Source: Amycolatopsis vancoresmycina (lineage in GTDB: Bacteria > Actinomycetota > Actinomycetes > Mycobacteriales > Pseudonocardiaceae). Taken from it: a stretch of DNA of 64,000 nt. The position numbers were made by a program, and so were the translations under genes. Shown piece by piece: positions 24,896 through 32,822 of the stretch. Position 1 is the first letter of the stretch, and each line of letters opens with the position of its first letter. The stretch spans positions 1-64,000 of the forward strand of contig NZ_JNYY01000031.1 in NCBI RefSeq assembly GCF_000716785.1, in the 5' to 3' direction. The notes below the pieces were generated by a model. That model ran no database searches, was not told the origin of the DNA, and worked only from the letters and a program-made list of their open reading frames with translations.

Positions 24896-25961
24896 GGCGC
24901 CCGGGCTGAGCGTCCGGCTCAAGCTCACCCTGAGCTACGCCGGGTTCGTCATGCTCGCGGGCATCCTGCTGATGGGGGCCGTGCTGGCCTTCTACCTGTA
25001 CTTCCTGCCCAACGGCTGGATCCGCACCGAGGGCAACTTCTGGATCAACCGCTCGGTCCTGGTCCGCGCGTTCGTCCCGTTCATGGCCGCCGTGATCGTC
25101 TTCCTGCTGGTGTTCGGCCTGCTCGGCGGGTGGGTCCTGGCCGGCCGGATGCTCGCCCCGCTGACCCGGATCACCGACGCCACCCGCCTCGCCGCGACCG
25201 GTTCGCTCGCCCACCGCGTCCGGCTGCCGGGCCGCACGGACGAGTTCCGCGAGCTCGCCGACGCCTTCGACACGATGCTCGCCCGCCTCGAAGCGCACGT
25301 CGCCGAGCAGCGGCGGTTCGCGGCCAACGCGTCCCACGAGCTGCGCACCCCGCTGGCGATCACGCAGAGCCTCCTCGACGTCGCCCGCAACGACCCGAAC
25401 CGCCCGGCGGACGAGCTCGACGAGCGCCTCCACGTCGTCAACACAAGGGCGATCCGGCTCACCGAAGCGCTGCTGCTGCTCAGCCGGGCCGACCAGCGAT
25501 CGTTCCACCGCGACCGCGTCGACCTGTCCCTGACCGTGGAGGAAGCGGCCGAAACGCTGCTGCCGCTCGCGGAGAAGCACGGCGTCACCATCTCGACGTC
25601 CGGCGACGTCGCGCCGGCCATCGGCTCTGACGCGCTCCTGCTGCAGCTGACCACGAACCTGCTGCACAACGCCATCGTCCACAACGTCCCCGAGGGGACG
25701 GTGCAGCTCGCGACGACCGTCCGCGGCGGTTCGGTCGTGCTCACGGTCGAGAACACCGGCGAGCAGCTGCCGCCGCAGCTGGTGTCGACGCTGACGGAGC
25801 CGTTCCAGCGCGGCACCGAACGCATCCGCGCGGACCACGCGGGGGTCGGCCTCGGCCTGGCGATCGTCCAGAGCATCACGCAGGCGCACGACGGGACCCT
25901 CACCCTGACGCCCCGCCCGTCCGGCGGGCTCCGGGTGACCGTCCGGCTGCCGGCCGCCTAG
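24888..25961 (+). CDS. vanS: VanS-like sensor histidine kinase
   Basis: 357 residues. Two membrane helices (about 15-40 and 60-88) flank a very short extracellular loop, the arrangement of actinomycete VanS proteins that sense glycopeptide or its complex with lipid II. HAMP (about 88-140), H-box FAANASHELRTPL (His about 152) and an N-G-type ATPase domain (NLLHNAIVHN, GVGLGLAIVQ) follow. It phosphorylates VanR, and without drug acts as its phosphatase in the known systems. The 3' end overlaps the convergent vanX stop by 4 bp. Confidence 0.92.
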   Translation: MARAPGLSVRLKLTLSYAGFVMLAGILLMGAVLAFYLYFLPNGWIRTEGNFWINRSVLVRAFVPFMAAVIVFLLVFGLLGGWVLAGRMLAPLTRITDATRLAATGSLAHRVRLPGRTDEFRELADAFDTMLARLEAHVAEQRRFAANASHELRTPLAITQSLLDVARNDPNRPADELDERLHVVNTRAIRLTEALLLLSRADQRSFHRDRVDLSLTVEEAAETLLPLAEKHGVTISTSGDVAPAIGSDALLLQLTTNLLHNAIVHNVPEGTVQLATTVRGGSVVLTVENTGEQLPPQLVSTLTEPFQRGTERIRADHAGVGLGLAIVQSITQAHDGTLTLTPRPSGGLRVTVRLPAA

Positions 25962-26566
25962 GCAACGGGGAAGTCGAAGTAGGTGTCCGGGTAGGGCTCG
26001 TTCGTGAGGCTGTAGTGCCACCACTCGCGTTCGTAGGAGCCGAACCCGCAGTCCTCCATGATGGACCGCAGGTACCGCCGGTTCCCGGCTTCGAGCGCGG
26101 AGACACCGCGTGCGCCGTGGTGCGAGATCGGGTCCATCAGGTCGTGGCCGCCGCCCATCGAGGCGAGCTCACCGGTGCCGAGGTGGTAGAGGGTGAGGTC
26201 GACGGTGCTGCCCCGGCTGTGCCCGGACCGGGTGGCGACGTACCCCTTGGCGAACATCCCGGCGCGGTCGAGGTTCGGGTAGTGCCACAGCTTCGTGCGG
26301 CCGTCTTCGGGCTGGTCCACCCACCGCAGGAAGCACTCGACGGCGCGTTGCGGCCGGTAGCCGTCCCAGAGGAGCAGGCCGAAGCCGAGGGAAGCGGCCT
26401 TCTCCTGCGCCTGCGCGAGGGCGGCGCACAGGGTGGTCGTGCCGGCGATCCGGTTGACGAGGTACCCGTCGACCGGCTTCCCGGTGAAGTTGTCCCAGGT
26501 GGCGTACTTGGCGTCCCACCGGATCCCGGGAACGAGCTCGTCGACGAAGGCGAAGTCGTCGTTCAT
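25958..26566 (-). CDS. vanX: D-Ala-D-Ala dipeptidase VanX
   Basis: 202 residues, the size of enterococcal VanX. Zinc ligands and catalytic residues fall at the same numbers as in the E. faecium enzyme: H116 and D123 in SGHSRGSTVD, E181 and H184 in EWWHY, and R71 in DGYRPQR. It hydrolyses free cytoplasmic D-Ala-D-Ala so that only D-Ala-D-Lac precursors are made. Coupled to the ligase gene by an ATGA overlap. GC is as high as the chromosome (75% in one hand-counted line), unlike vanH. Confidence 0.95.
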   Translation of the reverse strand: MNDDFAFVDELVPGIRWDAKYATWDNFTGKPVDGYLVNRIAGTTTLCAALAQAQEKAASLGFGLLLWDGYRPQRAVECFLRWVDQPEDGRTKLWHYPNLDRAGMFAKGYVATRSGHSRGSTVDLTLYHLGTGELASMGGGHDLMDPISHHGARGVSALEAGNRRYLRSIMEDCGFGSYEREWWHYSLTNEPYPDTYFDFPVA

Positions 26567-27573
26567 CGGCCCACGGCCAGCGAGATGACCCGATCGACGA
26601 CATCCCCGAGCCCCACCCCGGCGGCGGCCATCATCCGCGGGTACCGGCTGTAGGACGTCAGCCCGGGCAGGGTGTTGACCTCGTTGAGCGCAACGGTCCC
26701 GTCGTCCTTGAGGAACATGTCGACCCGGGCGAGCCCCCGGCACCCGAGGGCCCGGTAGATGGCCTTGGCGGTCTTCTGCACCCGCGCGCGGGTCTCGGCC
26801 GGGATGTCGGCGGGCACGATGGGTGTCGAGTTCTCGGAGCCGCTTTCGGGCGAATCTTCCTGGTGGATCCGGAAGAACCCGTGTGACAGGGCAATCCGGT
26901 CGACTTCCCCGACGAAGAGGTCCTCCCCCTGCCCCAGAACGGCACACCCGACCTCGCTCCCGGCAACGGCCGCTTCGACGAGCACCTTGTCGTCGTACTG
27001 TGCGGCGGTCTGGACGGCGTTCGCGAATTCCGCTTCCCGCGCGACTTTGCTGACCCCGAAGGACGAACCCGACCGGGCGGGCTTCACGAACACGGGGTAG
27101 GTGAACTGCGCCGGATCGACGTCCTCGCCGACAACCCAGAAGTCCGGCGTCTGGATTCCCGCGCTCCCGGCCACGACGTAGGCGAGGGACTTGTCCATGC
27201 ACAGAGCGGAACTCTGCACATCACAGCCGGCGTACGGAATGCCGGAAAGCTCCAGGAGTCCTTGAACGGCACCATCTTCCCCGAGCTTGCCGTGCAGAAC
27301 GGGCAGCACGACGTCCAGCCCGAAGCTCTCGTACTTGCCATCGTCCAGAACGAGCAGACTCCGACCGGGCCCCAGAACAACCGACCGCCCACTTTCCCAG
27401 CCGGCATCGGGCCCACCACAGAGTTTCCAGGCCCCATCCTGAGTGATCCCGATCCAGAAGGGTTCGTACTTCCCGAAGTCGAGGTGCCGCGCAACCTCCT
27501 GCGCGGACTTGACGGAAACGGGATGTTCCTCGGACCGGCCCCCGAAGAGGATCCCGACCTTGAGCTTATCCAT
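26563..27573 (-). CDS. vanA: D-alanine-D-lactate ligase (VanA type)
   Basis: 336 residues, ATP-grasp D-Ala-D-X ligase. The N-terminal FGGRSEEHPVSV and the omega-loop H237 in FRIHQE (His is characteristic of D-Lac-forming ligases, where Tyr is found in Ddl) identify the depsipeptide ligase. CRGLARVDMFL and NEVNTLPGLTSYSRYP are family-typical. It makes D-Ala-D-Lac from VanH-derived D-lactate. It overlaps vanX by 4 bp and vanH by 8 bp. GC falls through the gene towards its 5' end (about 65% near 26900, 57% near 27450 by hand count). Confidence 0.95.
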   Translation of the reverse strand: MDKLKVGILFGGRSEEHPVSVKSAQEVARHLDFGKYEPFWIGITQDGAWKLCGGPDAGWESGRSVVLGPGRSLLVLDDGKYESFGLDVVLPVLHGKLGEDGAVQGLLELSGIPYAGCDVQSSALCMDKSLAYVVAGSAGIQTPDFWVVGEDVDPAQFTYPVFVKPARSGSSFGVSKVAREAEFANAVQTAAQYDDKVLVEAAVAGSEVGCAVLGQGEDLFVGEVDRIALSHGFFRIHQEDSPESGSENSTPIVPADIPAETRARVQKTAKAIYRALGCRGLARVDMFLKDDGTVALNEVNTLPGLTSYSRYPRMMAAAGVGLGDVVDRVISLAVGR

Positions 27574-28570
27574 GCAGAGCCCCACTTTCGAAGTCAAGGC
27601 AGTTGAGAATCGAGTTTTCGACGGCATCCCGCAGCGCACGATCGGTGTAATAAGCGACGTGCGGCGTGACAACCACATTGGGAAGCTCCTGCAACCGAAG
27701 CAACCGGCTCCCCACATCCTTGCCCCGGCAGTCGGAGTAGAAGACGCCCTCTTCACCCTCGAGAACGTCCAAGGCGGCCCCACCCAGCCGCCCGCTTTCC
27801 AGAGCGGAGACAAGAGCATCGGTGTCGATCAGCGCCCCGCGCCCGGTGTTGACAACGAAGGCACCCGGCTTCATCAGCCTGAGCCTTCTCCGATCCAGAA
27901 GGTGATGCGTCTCGCCCGTCAGCGGCGTGTGAAGGGTGACAATGTCACTGACCCGCAACAGATCATCAAGGGAGAGATACTCAACAGCGGCACGGGGAGA
28001 GCTGTCAAAGGCAACAACGCGCCCCCCGAAGGCCCTCAACCGCTCCACGACAGCGGACCCGATCCGCCCGGTCCCGACAACGCCGACGGTGAGATCCCGC
28101 AGTTCTTTCCCGCGAGCCCCAAGCCGGAAGTCCCCGGCCGCAGCCCGCGCCAGAACGGACTTGAGATCCCGCACAGCCAGGAGCATCAACATCAGGGTGT
28201 AGTCGGCAACACTGCCGGGAGAGTAGGCAACATTCCCGACGGCAATCCCAAGGCCGGCCGCGTACTCCAGATCAATGTGGTCGTACCCAACGCTCCGAGT
28301 GGAGAGATAGCGAACCCCGACGCGCGCAAGAGCCCGAAGCACAGGCGCCTCAACAGGAGTCTTGTGCCCAACACTGACACACCGATGCCCGGCAGCATCT
28401 CCCACATTGCCGTCACAAAGGGCACCCTCGACAAGGGTGACGCGAACCCCAAGCCGAGAGGCCACCTCCCGAACCAAGACGGCCTCATCGCCCTCACACC
28501 CGAAGACAGCAACACCGGCCGAAGCAGCCACACGACGGCCAAGGGTTCGCACGGGTTCGCTCTGGATCAT
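27566..28570 (-). CDS. vanH: VanH-type D-lactate dehydrogenase
   Basis: 334 residues, D-2-hydroxyacid dehydrogenase. The NAD fold is VGVVGTGRIGSAVVERL. The catalytic Arg is in STRSVGYDHID, the Glu follows in the C-lobe, and the His is in VVTPHVAYYTDRALRD. It reduces pyruvate to D-lactate for the VanA ligase. Codon use is clearly less GC-biased (lines at 27601 and 28261 are 53% and 57% GC against about 72% nearby), suggesting foreign origin. ATG 28570 is used, since an 18-bp palindrome and a promoter-like region lie just upstream; a GTG about 70 bp earlier is possible. Confidence 0.9.
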   Translation of the reverse strand: MIQSEPVRTLGRRVAASAGVAVFGCEGDEAVLVREVASRLGVRVTLVEGALCDGNVGDAAGHRCVSVGHKTPVEAPVLRALARVGVRYLSTRSVGYDHIDLEYAAGLGIAVGNVAYSPGSVADYTLMLMLLAVRDLKSVLARAAAGDFRLGARGKELRDLTVGVVGTGRIGSAVVERLRAFGGRVVAFDSSPRAAVEYLSLDDLLRVSDIVTLHTPLTGETHHLLDRRRLRLMKPGAFVVNTGRGALIDTDALVSALESGRLGGAALDVLEGEEGVFYSDCRGKDVGSRLLRLQELPNVVVTPHVAYYTDRALRDAVENSILNCLDFESGALHG

Positions 28571-28604
28571 GGAGCCATCGAACCGGGAACGACGTTGTCG
28601 ACCC

Positions 28605-28622
28605 GTATCGAATTCCCGATAC
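28605..28622 (-). promoter_or_regulatory. Palindrome in the vanH promoter region
   Basis: GTATCG-AATTCC-CGATAC is a perfect 6+6 bp inverted repeat around an EcoRI-like core, 35 bp upstream of the vanH ATG. A possible minus-strand promoter overlaps it: -35 TTGTCG (28628-28633), an 18-bp spacer, and -10 GATACG (28604-28609). It is a candidate regulator site for the vanHAX operon; VanR is the obvious candidate, although OmpR-family proteins more often use direct repeats. Confidence 0.5.
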
Positions 28623-28730
28623 ACCAACGACAAGTTACTCACCAGTAACCCAACCTCGGCAAAAAGGCCGCCCACTCCACAGTGGACGGCCAACCGAGAG
28701 ATCCCCCAAAAACGCAACCACGGCGGGGGT

Positions 28731-28777
28731 CCAGGGGGCGGAGCCCCCTGGCGGGGGCCTGGGGGTTCGACCCCCAG
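28731..28777. repeat. Tandem hairpins between vanH and tRNA-Ala
   Basis: Two perfect hairpins lie side by side: CCAGGGGGC-GGA-GCCCCCTGG (28731-28751) and CTGGGGG-TTCGA-CCCCCAG (28759-28777). Such G5/C5 modules recur in actinomycete intergenic DNA as short interspersed repeats. The region 28571-28830 otherwise holds only the vanH promoter, a TCCACAGTGGA palindrome (28676-28686) and the tRNA terminator. Confidence 0.6.
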
Positions 28778-28796
28778 AAGACACGCGGAACACAAA

Positions 28797-28825
28797 AGGC
28801 CCGAGCCCTCCGCGGGCACGGGCCT
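28797..28825 (-). terminator. Rho-independent-type terminator of tRNA-Ala
   Basis: Reading with the tRNA, AGGCCCG and GCCC pair with GGGC and CGGGCCT (one A/A mismatch, 5-nt loop), immediately followed by TTTTGTGTT. It lies 9 nt beyond the tRNA 3' end and is the clearest T-tract terminator in the window. Confidence 0.75.
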
Positions 28826-28833
28826 CCGATGTG

Positions 28834-28906
28834 TGGAGCTGAGGGGAATCGAACCCCTGACCTTCTCGATGCGAACGAGACGCGCTACCAACTGCGCTAC
28901 AGCCCC
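28834..28906 (-). tRNA. tRNA-Ala (anticodon CGC)
   Basis: 73 nt. The acceptor GGGGCTG pairs with CAGCTCC, including the G3:U70 wobble that specifies alanine. The D-arm is GCGCAGTTGGTAGCGC. The anticodon stem TCTCG/CGAGA encloses loop TTCGCAT, giving anticodon CGC. The T-arm is GGGGTTCGATTCCCC. Discriminator A; CCA is not encoded. It sits between the van locus and sepX. Confidence 0.96.
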
Positions 28907-28962
28907 TTGTTCGTGCTCGTAGAGCTTAGCAGTGCCCTACGAGCACCTCGCGCAGGGGGGGG

Positions 28963-29787
28963 TCACTCGCCGACCGCGCGCCGGTACGGGCCGGTCCCGG
29001 GCTCGTCGAGCTCCTCGAACGCCGGGTCCTCGTCGTCCAGGTCGACGACGACCGCGCTGCGGCGGACGCGGGATGTCGGGGACGGCCGGCGCTCGACCAC
29101 CTCGCGGCGGACCGGCTCGACGACGTCGACCTCGTCCTCCGGCGCGTGGTCCTCCTCCGCCACCGCGGGTGCGGGCGTGGACGAGCGCCGAGGCGCGCGG
29201 GTGCTGTTGAAGCGGGCGAGGCGGCGCTGCCGGATCTCCTCCTCGATGCGCACCTGGCGGCGCAGGTACACGAGGTAGCCGACGAGGACGACGTCGACCA
29301 CGCCGTGGCCCCACCAGGCCAGCGGGATGGCGAAACCGGCGACGAGACCGGTGGCGACCGCGATCACCAGCAGGATGACCACGATGCGCTGCCGGAAGCC
29401 GTACTTCGCGCGGGCCGCGATCTCGGCGGCTTCCGGGTCGAAGCCGCCCCGGCCGGGCCGGTAGCCGGGCCGGTCGCGCTCGGCTCGTGTGCCGCGCTTC
29501 GGCTGCGGGAGCGGATCCGGGTCGGGTTCCGGCTCGTCGTGGTCGTCGTCGAGTTCGAGCTCGGCCTCCAGCTCGGCCAGGTCGTCCTCGACCGAAGGCC
29601 GGGACTTCCCGAGGTCGTCGGACATGGCGAATTCCTCCCGGTCCTCGTTGCGTCCACTGCGCACGACCCTGGCCGCGAGCGCCGAGTCGGCCGTCCTCGC
29701 GACCTGCTGCCGCCGTCGCGCGACCATGGGCACGAGTACGACGAGCCATGCCGCGGCGAGCGCGACGATGATCACGGAGCTGGGCAT
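28963..29787 (-). CDS. sepX: Divisome protein SepX/GlpR
   Basis: 274 residues. The membrane protein known as GlpR in mycobacteria and SepX in Streptomyces stabilises the FtsZ divisome. It has an N-terminal membrane helix (4-22), a long acidic linker (about 60-110: DDDHDEPEPDPDPLPQ), two further helices (about 133-175), then an Arg-rich and acidic tail. Gene order galU-moeA-rimJ-sepX-tRNA-Ala matches M. tuberculosis Rv0993-Rv0996, which supports the call more than local motifs do. GGGGGAGG precedes the ATG. The 163-bp upstream gap carries an AT-rich promoter-like stretch (29826-29850). Confidence 0.82.
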   Translation of the reverse strand: MPSSVIIVALAAAWLVVLVPMVARRRQQVARTADSALAARVVRSGRNEDREEFAMSDDLGKSRPSVEDDLAELEAELELDDDHDEPEPDPDPLPQPKRGTRAERDRPGYRPGRGGFDPEAAEIAARAKYGFRQRIVVILLVIAVATGLVAGFAIPLAWWGHGVVDVVLVGYLVYLRRQVRIEEEIRQRRLARFNSTRAPRRSSTPAPAVAEEDHAPEDEVDVVEPVRREVVERRPSPTSRVRRSAVVVDLDDEDPAFEELDEPGTGPYRRAVGE

Positions 29788-29950
29788 CTCCCGTCACCTC
29801 CCCCGATCCTTCCACCAGAAATCACGTTAGTCACAGGAGTAACAGATCGGGCGCAGACTCGCCGGGTTCGATCACGGAAAAGCCTCACCGGATTAGGTGA
29901 AACTCACTGCATGTGGTAACGCAGCTACTGACCCGGGTGGGTAATCACGG

Positions 29951-30619
29951 TCAGGCGTAGTCGGCGCGGCCCGCGGCCACCAGCCGCGACACCAGCCCGG
30001 CCCCGGTCTCCTCGCGCGTGACGGCGAAGCAGTAGTGGTCCCGCCACCCGCCCGCGACGTCGAGGTAGCGCTCGAACAGGCCCTCCTGCCGGTAGCCCGC
30101 TTTGGTGAGAACCCGCAGGCTGGCGGCGTTTTCCGGGCGCACGGTGGCCTCCAGCCGGTGCAGCCCGCCCGCGCCGAAGGCGTGGTCGGTGACGAGCGCG
30201 ACGGCGGCCGTCGCCACCCCGCCGCGGACCACCTCGGACGACACCCAGTAGCCGATCCAGGCCGAGCGCAGCGACGCCCGGATGACATTACCCACAGTGA
30301 TCTGCCCCGCGAGACGACCGTCCAGGGTGATCGTGAACGGGAGGCACTGACCACGCCGAGCGAGCGAACGCAGCGCCGCCCACTGCGACGGCCACGACCA
30401 GAAGGCGTTGCGTTCGGGCCACGGCCCGACGCCGGTGGGCTCCCACATTTCGAGGTGCGCGCGGTCCCGGAGCCGGATCCGGCTCCACTCGCCGGCGTCG
30501 CGCAGCCGGACCGGCCGGACCGCGACCTCGCCCGCGGGCACCCGCAGCGGGCCGAGCCGAGCCGGCCAGCCCGGGTGCCGGCTCTCGACCGGGTAGGACA
30601 CGCCCGACACGGAGGTCAT
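29951..30619 (-). CDS. rimJ: RimJ-like GNAT N-acetyltransferase
   Basis: 222 residues, single GNAT domain of the ribosomal-protein acetyltransferase (RimJ/RimL) type: RLRDAGEWSRIRLRDRAHLEMWEPT at the start, the acetyl-CoA loop WVSSEVVRGGVATAAVALV, and LHRLEATVRPENAASLRVLTKAGY. It probably acetylates the N-terminal Ala of S5 or another protein. Its ATG overlaps the moeA stop (TGATG), completing the galU-moeA-rimJ operon conserved in mycobacteria. Substrate is inferred from synteny. Confidence 0.87.
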   Translation of the reverse strand: MTSVSGVSYPVESRHPGWPARLGPLRVPAGEVAVRPVRLRDAGEWSRIRLRDRAHLEMWEPTGVGPWPERNAFWSWPSQWAALRSLARRGQCLPFTITLDGRLAGQITVGNVIRASLRSAWIGYWVSSEVVRGGVATAAVALVTDHAFGAGGLHRLEATVRPENAASLRVLTKAGYRQEGLFERYLDVAGGWRDHYCFAVTREETGAGLVSRLVAAGRADYA

Positions 30620-31896
30620 CAGGCCCGTTGGGCCAGGAAGGTGACCTGGACCTGGTCGCCCGCGGCCACCTCGGTCAGTTCTTCCGGCACGTTGATCAGG
30701 CAGTTCGCCTCGGCCAGCGACGCGAGCAGGTGCGCCCCGGACTGGCCGAGGGGCTGGACCAGGTACTCGCCGTTGGCCTCGTCGCGCAGCAGCTGGCCGC
30801 GCAGGAACCCGCGCCGGCCCTCGGTCGAGGTGATCGGCGACAGCAGCCGCGCGCCGACGATCCGCCGGTGCGGGTTGCGGGTGCCACGCGCCGCCCGGAT
30901 CAGCGGCCGCACCAGCACCTCGAACACCACCAGCGCGCTCATCGGGTTGCCCGGGATGAGGAACGTCGGCACCGAGTCGGGGCCCAGCCTGCCGAACCCC
31001 TGCACCGAGCCGGGGTGCATCGCCACCCGCGTCATGTCGATCCGGCCGAGGTCGGACAGCGCGGCGTGCACCTCGTCGCCGGTGGCGCCCCCGGCGCCGC
31101 CCGCGACCACGACGATCTCCGACATCAGCAGCCGGCCCTCGACGACCTCGCGCAGCCGCTTCGGCTCGCTCGCCACGATGCCGACCCGGCTGACCTCGGC
31201 GCCCGCGTCCCGGGCGGCCGCGGCCAGCGCGTAGGAGTTGACGTCGTAGACCTGCCCGACCGACGGCGTCCGGTCGATGTCGACCAGCTCGTCGCCGACC
31301 GACACGATCGACACCCGCGGCCGCGGGTAGACGAGGACCTTCGCCCGGCCGACCGCGGCCAGCAGGCCGACCTGGGCCGAACCGATCGTGTCGCCGCGGC
31401 GCACCGCGACGTCGCCGATCTGGACGTCCTCACCCGCCCGCCGCACGTACCCGGCCGACGGCACCGAGCGGTGCACGGTGACCTTGGCCTGGTGCCCGTC
31501 GGTGTAGGCAAGCGGGACGACGGCGTCGGCGAGCGTCGGCAACGGCGCGCCGGTGTCGACGCGCACGGCCTGGCCGGGCTGGAGCCGCCGCGGCTGGCGC
31601 GAGCCCGCCGCGATCTCCCCGACGACCGGCAGCTGCACCGGCTCCTGCCCGGCGTTGCGGACGTCGACGCTGCGGACGGCGTACCCGTCGATCGCGGCCT
31701 GGTCGAACCCGGGCAGCGCGTGCTCGGCGACCACCTCCTCGGCGCAGAGCAGGCCCTGGGCCTCGGAGATCGCCACCCGCACCGGCTGCGGCCGGACGGC
31801 CGCGTCCAGTGTCATCGCGATCTGCGCGTCGACCGAGCGGAACTCGGCCTCCTCCTCGGCCACCTCGGGCCGCGCCGCGTCGAGGGATTCCGTCAT
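30619..31896 (-). CDS. moeA: Molybdopterin molybdotransferase MoeA (gephyrin-like Glp)
   Basis: 425 residues. Inserts molybdate into adenylylated molybdopterin. Domain order is MoeA N (about 20-165, with GFDQAAIDGYAVR), the MoCF-binding domain (about 180-325: VSVGDELVDIDR, VVAGGAGGATGDEV, the family GGxSxGxxD variant, and FLIPGNPMSALVVFE), and MoeA C (about 330-425). Start ATG 31896 overlaps the galU stop by 4 bp; an upstream GTG at 31929 is not needed. It would supply Mo cofactor to the local Mo oxidoreductase at 43305 and other enzymes. Confidence 0.93.
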   Translation of the reverse strand: MTESLDAARPEVAEEEAEFRSVDAQIAMTLDAAVRPQPVRVAISEAQGLLCAEEVVAEHALPGFDQAAIDGYAVRSVDVRNAGQEPVQLPVVGEIAAGSRQPRRLQPGQAVRVDTGAPLPTLADAVVPLAYTDGHQAKVTVHRSVPSAGYVRRAGEDVQIGDVAVRRGDTIGSAQVGLLAAVGRAKVLVYPRPRVSIVSVGDELVDIDRTPSVGQVYDVNSYALAAAARDAGAEVSRVGIVASEPKRLREVVEGRLLMSEIVVVAGGAGGATGDEVHAALSDLGRIDMTRVAMHPGSVQGFGRLGPDSVPTFLIPGNPMSALVVFEVLVRPLIRAARGTRNPHRRIVGARLLSPITSTEGRRGFLRGQLLRDEANGEYLVQPLGQSGAHLLASLAEANCLINVPEELTEVAAGDQVQVTFLAQRA

Positions 31897-32798
31897 GGGC
31901 GCTCTGTCCCGATCCGTTCCGTCAGCCACGCCCGTAAAGATGGACCGTACTGGGGCGTTTCAAGCGCGAAATCGACCGCGGCGCGCAGGAAACCACCCGG
32001 ATTCCCCAGGTCGTGGCGGCCACCGCGGTGGACGACGACGTGCACCGGGTGCCCTTCGGAGATCAGCAGCGCGACCGCGTCGGTCAGCTGCAGCTCGCCG
32101 CCGCTGCCCGGGGTGATCCGCTTGAGCGCGTCGAAGATCGCCCGGTCGAGCAGGTACCGGCCGGCCGCGGCGTAGGTCGACGGCGCGTCCTCCGGCTTCG
32201 GCTTCTCGACCATGCCGTGCACGCGCTTGACGTCGTCGTCGTCGGTGTCGCTGACGTCGAAGACGCCGTACGGCGAGATCTCCGCCTTCGGGATGTCGAA
32301 CGCGCAGAGCACGCTGCCGCCGAACTCGGCGCGGACCGCGCTCATCTTCTCGAGCACGCCGGTGGGGAGCACGAGGTCGTCCGGGAGCAGCACGGCGACG
32401 GCCTCGTCGTCCGGCCGCAGGTTCGGTTCGGCCTGCGCGACGGCGTGGCCGAGGCCGAGCGCCTGCTCCTGGATCGCGGTTTCGACGGCGAGGAGACCGG
32501 AGCCACGGCGGACCTTTTCGAGCAGTTCGGTCTTGCCCTTGGCCTCGAGGTTCTGCTCCAGCTCGGGCTGCTTTTCGAAGTACCGGACGACGGCGTCCTT
32601 GCCCGGCGAGGTCACGATGACCAGGCGTTCCGCGCCCGCGGCGGCGGCCTCGGCGGCGACCAGCTCGATGCCCGGGGTGTCCACCACCGGCAGGAGCTCC
32701 TTGGGCACTGCCTTCGTCGCCGGGAGGAACCGTGTCCCGAGGCCGGCGGCAGGCACGATGGCGGTTCTGAACGTCTGGGAGGTTGCGGCGCCCGTCAT
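31893..32798 (-). CDS. galU: UTP-glucose-1-phosphate uridylyltransferase GalU
   Basis: 301 residues. Makes UDP-glucose from UTP and glucose-1-phosphate for trehalose, glycan and cell-envelope synthesis. The nucleotide-binding loop VPAAGLGTRFLPATKAVPKE is at the N-terminus, with VVDTPGIE, LPDDLVLP and VEKPKPEDAPS typical of GalU. ATG 32798 starts just before TFRTAIVPAAG. It is divergent from the 5-FTHF cyclo-ligase gene with only 24 bp between starts, so both promoters must overlap or one gene is leaderless. Confidence 0.95.
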   Translation of the reverse strand: MTGAATSQTFRTAIVPAAGLGTRFLPATKAVPKELLPVVDTPGIELVAAEAAAAGAERLVIVTSPGKDAVVRYFEKQPELEQNLEAKGKTELLEKVRRGSGLLAVETAIQEQALGLGHAVAQAEPNLRPDDEAVAVLLPDDLVLPTGVLEKMSAVRAEFGGSVLCAFDIPKAEISPYGVFDVSDTDDDDVKRVHGMVEKPKPEDAPSTYAAAGRYLLDRAIFDALKRITPGSGGELQLTDAVALLISEGHPVHVVVHRGGRHDLGNPGGFLRAAVDFALETPQYGPSLRAWLTERIGTERP

Positions 32799-32822
32799 GG
32801 GCGCAAAGCCTAACGTGAGGTC

